DNA from: RGIG5952 sp045627605
Lineage (GTDB): Bacteria; Verrucomicrobiota; Kiritimatiellia; RFP12; JAAYLN01
Direction: 5' to 3'
DNA: 8,248 nucleotides
Assembly (NCBI GenBank): GCA_045627605.1
Contig: JAZQOA010000109.1
Coordinates: 1-8,248 of the forward strand
The translations under genes were made by a program, and so were the position numbers. Position 1 is the first letter of the stretch, and the number at the start of each line of letters is the position of its first letter. The notes under the pieces are model-generated. The model saw only the letters and a program-made list of their open reading frames with translations, ran no database searches and was not told the DNA's origin. This document shows positions 5,510 to 8,248 of this stretch, one piece after another.

Positions 5510-6271
5510 TTACCGAGGGATTTGGTCGGGCGGCGGCAGATGCTCGAGGTCGTAGCGAAGCATCTTGTAACTCCTGAGCTTTCCTCTCACATACGGGGAA
5601 AGGTTCCTTAATACATTCGTGTGGCTGTTCAAATTGTAAAACCACTCGTACGCCTTAAGCTCGTCGTGCTGGATGCGGGCGATGTCGTTGAAGTTCGTGA
5701 TGAACGTCCGCGTCCCCTCCCAGTAGTTCGTGCCGCCGACGATGATCCAGTCGTCGAAACAGAGCATACAGTTCTGGATGTCGGGGACGCGGTAGTCGTC
5801 GAAGACCGCGTGGTCGGGCGGCCGACTCGTCGGCGTAATGTAGTCGAAAAGGTTGAGAATGGAAAGTCTATGCATTGAGTTTCGACCCGTCCACCAGTTG
5901 TTCGTATAGGCCAGGAGGAGGTGTCGCCCCAACTTGCTGAAGAAGACGCTGTTGGACGGGTTTTCCCAGTCCTGCCATTCCCCGACGCGCCTGACCATAA
6001 TGTTCGAGGAGGCCGCCTGCCCCCAGAGGACTTCGTCGACGACGAATTCCGCCGAGCGCCCGTCATTTGTCGAGACGACCGTGCCCGTACAGATGAGATC
6101 GCTCACGGCGACCTGGTGCACGAAATGGTTTACTAAGTAAACCTGTAATGAATCTTCCGATTTGATACGCTGCTGCGGAGTCCTCATCCAGGCGGGGCGG
6201 GCGACTGCGTTGCCCGCTAAAAGCAGCAGTGAAAAAGCGAAAAGACAGGAAACTTGCACGGCGTTGCGCAT
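5510..6271 (-). CDS. Secreted protein of unknown function
   Basis: The product is 253 aa from the ATG at 6271, chosen because GAGG lies 6 nt upstream and it places a signal peptide directly at the start (residues 1-24, cleavage near AVA-RP). An in-frame ATG at 6283 would add four residues and overlap the preceding stop as ATGA. Residues 57-84 (SDLICTGTVV, a short Asn-Asp-Gly turn, then EFVVDEVLWG) and 115-129 (GRHLLLAYTNNWWTG) form a strand-rich module. It resembles small beta domains in other secreted proteins in which a variable cost or flux sequence precedes a GxxYLLF-type strand. The rest is rich in aromatic and polar residues and has no motif I know. It is probably co-transcribed with the metzincin gene, so the two may work together outside the cell, for instance as protease and accessory protein. 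I do not assign a function. Confidence 0.85.
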   Translation of the reverse strand: MRNAVQVSCLFAFSLLLLAGNAVARPAWMRTPQQRIKSEDSLQVYLVNHFVHQVAVSDLICTGTVVSTNDGRSAEFVVDEVLWGQAASSNIMVRRVGEWQDWENPSNSVFFSKLGRHLLLAYTNNWWTGRNSMHRLSILNLFDYITPTSRPPDHAVFDDYRVPDIQNCMLCFDDWIIVGGTNYWEGTRTFITNFNDIARIQHDELKAYEWFYNLNSHTNVLRNLSPYVRGKLRSYKMLRYDLEHLPPPDQIPR

Positions 6272-6279
6272 AGTAGACC

Positions 6280-8248
6280 TCATTTCTTTGGAAGGATGAA
6301 CTCAAGATAGGCGGCGTTCTCCGCCTTCCAGAAGAACGACCAGAAACGGTTGAAATGCATCGGGGGACAGCGATAATATCCGTCGTCCATGATATGATAG
6401 CCGCAGTTGCAACTGTTGTGTGCTCCGTCCGTGGTCGCCGCTTCGGGCACAAGTCCCAGCGTATGGCCGCACTCGTGGACAACAACATGGGTGATGTATT
6501 TTACCATGTTGGTCACGGGGATGGGAAGCACGACGTCGCCCCAATCGTTTTTACCGTTTACACTGGGAAGTTCGGCATAATAAACGCCATACTTGTTCGT
6601 TAGCGATTCATGGAACGCCGAGAGGTACACCCCGGCCGTGCCGGTCGGCGCGTTGTTCATGGGGTGGCAGTGTTCGTTTGGCGTGCTGCCGAGGCTGTTG
6701 TCGTTTGGCGCGTAGCAGCCCGCGTGGATCACGATTGTCTTGTGGGGCTGCGGCACGTGCGCCTCCGGGCCGACGAAGACGATGTTCGCGCCCCGCGGGA
6801 ACATAGACTGCGCGTTGGCGACGACCGAGGCGAAGGCCGCCCGCGCCTCAGCAAGGGTGCAGCCGGCCCAAAGCGCGACGTTGGTCGCCGGCAAGTCATC
6901 CGTCCCCGGGTAGGCGAACGCCAGGGGCTGGCGGAACTCGGCCAGCGCGGCGGCGTCCCACGCGACCTGGACGTACTGCGGGATGTTGACGGTCGCCGGG
7001 AACTCGGCCGTCACGTTGCCGTCCTCGTCGAGGATTCGCGCGACGACCGTCGCGAAGGGGGGCGGGACGTATCCGCCTTTTGCCACGGCGGGGAGCCTCC
7101 GCGCCAGCTCCAGCGTCTGCCCGGCGCCGTCCGCGCCGTATGCGTAGGCGAGCGTGTCGACGCCGTCGGCGCTCCGACTCGACTTGTCCGCCTTCATGTC
7201 CCACGAAAGTGTCGCCACGCCATCGTGAAGGGGAGCCCGCTTTTGGACGCCCTGGGTGCCGGGGTCGAGGTCGAGCCACGCGAGGTGCTGGAGGCCGTAC
7301 GACGCGGTCTCGCGGACAACTTCGACCTCCAGTTGGCGCGCGGCTTTCCCGTGTTCGTCGCCGTCCCCGCCGGTGTGCGCGGGGCAGCCGACCTCAACCG
7401 TCAGGTTGGTCGCCCCCTCGGCGAGCGTGACGCGGTTCGTGAAGCCCTCGCAGAAGTGGACGTGCGCCCGGGCGAAGAGCCCTTCGGGCGGGTTGACGCC
7501 GGCTTGCGCGAGAAGCGTCACGCCAACGCAAAGGGGATCGCGCCGCCAGGGGACTGTCGCGGCGACCCCGTTTCCAAAGACGGAAAAGGGGTTGTAGTAC
7601 AGGTATGCCGGCTGCTCGCAGCTCCAGAGCAGATTCGAGGGGGCGCCCGCGACGAAGGGCGCGAGGGTCGCCCGGACAACGGCGGCTTCGCCCCGGTGGA
7701 CGGTTGAAAACGGCGGATCGAGAAGGAGGTTCGGCGTGACGATCCGCGCCTCTCCGCCTGCCGACCCGGAGTCGTCCGCCGCGGGCGCGGCCAGGAGCAG
7801 GCGCGGGGTCGCTCCGCCATGGTGCGCCGCGAAGATGCCGTCGCCGTCCTCGAGGACGACGCCCGCCGAGGTTTCGATGGAAAGCCGCACCGGAACGCCG
7901 CGGGTCGAGAGGCGGACGTCCCACTCCCCGCCGGACGGCAGGGAGAAGGTCCGGCTCCCGGCTTCCCCCAGGAGCAGCGGCAGGTCGCCAATCCTCAAGA
8001 CGGCCTTGTTCGACGGCGGTGTTGCCTCCGCCAGGGTGACTGTCGCCGTGCGGTCGCCCTCTTCGGCGTTGAAAAGGCGATGCGCACCGTATTGCGCCGC
8101 CGTCCAGCCGTCCGGCACGCCGTCGCCGTCGGTGTCGGGGTCGAGCGGGTCGGTGCCGTCCGCCAGCTCGTCGGCGTCCGAAAGGCCGTCGCCATCGGTG
8201 TCCGCGAGGCGCGGGTCGGTGCCGTAAAGCCTGACCTCCTCCCAGTCG
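6280..8248 (-). CDS. Large exoprotein with TSP3-type repeats and C-terminal metzincin-like protease domain (N-terminus outside window)
   Basis: The frame is open to the window edge, so the start and signal peptide lie beyond it; 655 codons are visible. Residues 8-47 hold two TSP3/dockerin-like calcium repeats, GTDPRLADTDGDGLSDADEL and GTDPLDPDTDGDGVPDGW, with DxDxDG loops. A GTG at 8118 inside the second repeat is not a credible start. The middle (about 60-540) is beta-rich, with paired cysteines, and reads like stacked Ig-like or jelly-roll modules. Residues 591-598 are HECGHTLG, a zinc-protease HExxHxxG motif, and 619-623 (IMDDG) fit a metzincin Met-turn. The expected third zinc ligand at position 601 is Pro; His610 or His618 may replace it. 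The C-terminus is AENAAYLEFILPKK. The protein is probably secreted and calcium-stabilised. The substrate is unknown. Confidence 0.9.
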   Translation of the reverse strand, partial: DWEEVRLYGTDPRLADTDGDGLSDADELADGTDPLDPDTDGDGVPDGWTAAQYGAHRLFNAEEGDRTATVTLAEATPPSNKAVLRIGDLPLLLGEAGSRTFSLPSGGEWDVRLSTRGVPVRLSIETSAGVVLEDGDGIFAAHHGGATPRLLLAAPAADDSGSAGGEARIVTPNLLLDPPFSTVHRGEAAVVRATLAPFVAGAPSNLLWSCEQPAYLYYNPFSVFGNGVAATVPWRRDPLCVGVTLLAQAGVNPPEGLFARAHVHFCEGFTNRVTLAEGATNLTVEVGCPAHTGGDGDEHGKAARQLEVEVVRETASYGLQHLAWLDLDPGTQGVQKRAPLHDGVATLSWDMKADKSSRSADGVDTLAYAYGADGAGQTLELARRLPAVAKGGYVPPPFATVVARILDEDGNVTAEFPATVNIPQYVQVAWDAAALAEFRQPLAFAYPGTDDLPATNVALWAGCTLAEARAAFASVVANAQSMFPRGANIVFVGPEAHVPQPHKTIVIHAGCYAPNDNSLGSTPNEHCHPMNNAPTGTAGVYLSAFHESLTNKYGVYYAELPSVNGKNDWGDVVLPIPVTNMVKYITHVVVHECGHTLGLVPEAATTDGAHNSCNCGYHIMDDGYYRCPPMHFNRFWSFFWKAENAAYLEFILPKK
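6463..6477 (-). other. HExxH zinc-binding motif of the metzincin-like domain
   Basis: These bases encode HECGH, followed by TLG, which is the HExxHxxG core of gluzincin/metzincin active sites. His591 and His595 would bind zinc and Glu592 would act as the general base. The Met-turn candidate ATG is at 6390-6388. The motif is exact; activity is inferred. Confidence 0.8.

Noticed and set aside
6610..7707. A 365-codon plus-strand frame opposite the exoprotein gene
   Set aside because: It is a shadow: Arg/Gly/Val-rich composition without domains, antisense to a gene with clear TSP3 and metzincin motifs, as is common in GC-rich DNA.

Overview
The window looks like chromosomal DNA from a Gram-negative bacterium of the PVC group (Verrucomicrobiota, Kiritimatiellota or Lentisphaerota type). 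This placement is an inference from three things seen together: GC-rich coding with many secreted proteins and lipoproteins, a TSP3-repeat/metzincin exoprotein, and an LA_2272-type surface-repeat protein. All eight genes I support lie on the minus strand, so transcription runs from high to low coordinates. No tRNA, rRNA, CRISPR array or intact mobile element was seen.

Region 1 (8248 down to about 5460). A large exoprotein gene enters the window already open. It has TSP3-like calcium-binding repeats at its visible N-terminus and a HECGH zinc-protease motif with a Met-turn near its C-terminus. A second secreted protein follows, overlapping it or nearly so. Just past that gene's stop lies a 39-bp near-identical copy of the protease gene's 3' tail, and the first 11 bases of the second gene are also repeated there. 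This looks like a scar of tandem duplication and deletion.

Region 2 (about 5460 to 5050) has no convincing gene but is far from empty. A near-consensus sigma70 promoter with an extended -10 is followed, 2-3 nt after the expected start of transcription, by an unbroken chain of about seven RNA helices. One is a 6-bp stem closed by a GCAA tetraloop. The chain ends in a bulged 10-bp hairpin followed by seven U. After that come alternating complementary hexamers (TGCCTC/GAGGCA) that could switch between a terminator and an antiterminator, and between a hidden and an exposed ribosome binding site of the next gene. This is the strongest candidate for something undescribed: either a stand-alone structured RNA of about 290 nt or a long attenuating leader.

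Region 3 (5052 to 1) is a tightly packed envelope operon: surface-repeat protein, YcfL-like lipoprotein, secreted protein with a PEGA-like domain, AT-rich secreted protein with an exact JAMM metalloprotease signature, LpoB-like lipoprotein, and a further lipoprotein that runs off the window. YcfL next to LpoB recalls the enterobacterial ycfL-lpoB arrangement, where LpoB is the outer-membrane activator of the peptidoglycan synthase PBP1B. Here two secreted proteins sit between the pair. The operon probably builds or regulates an outer-membrane or periplasmic assembly linked to cell-wall growth. If the region 2 leader works as drawn, it would set the operon's expression.
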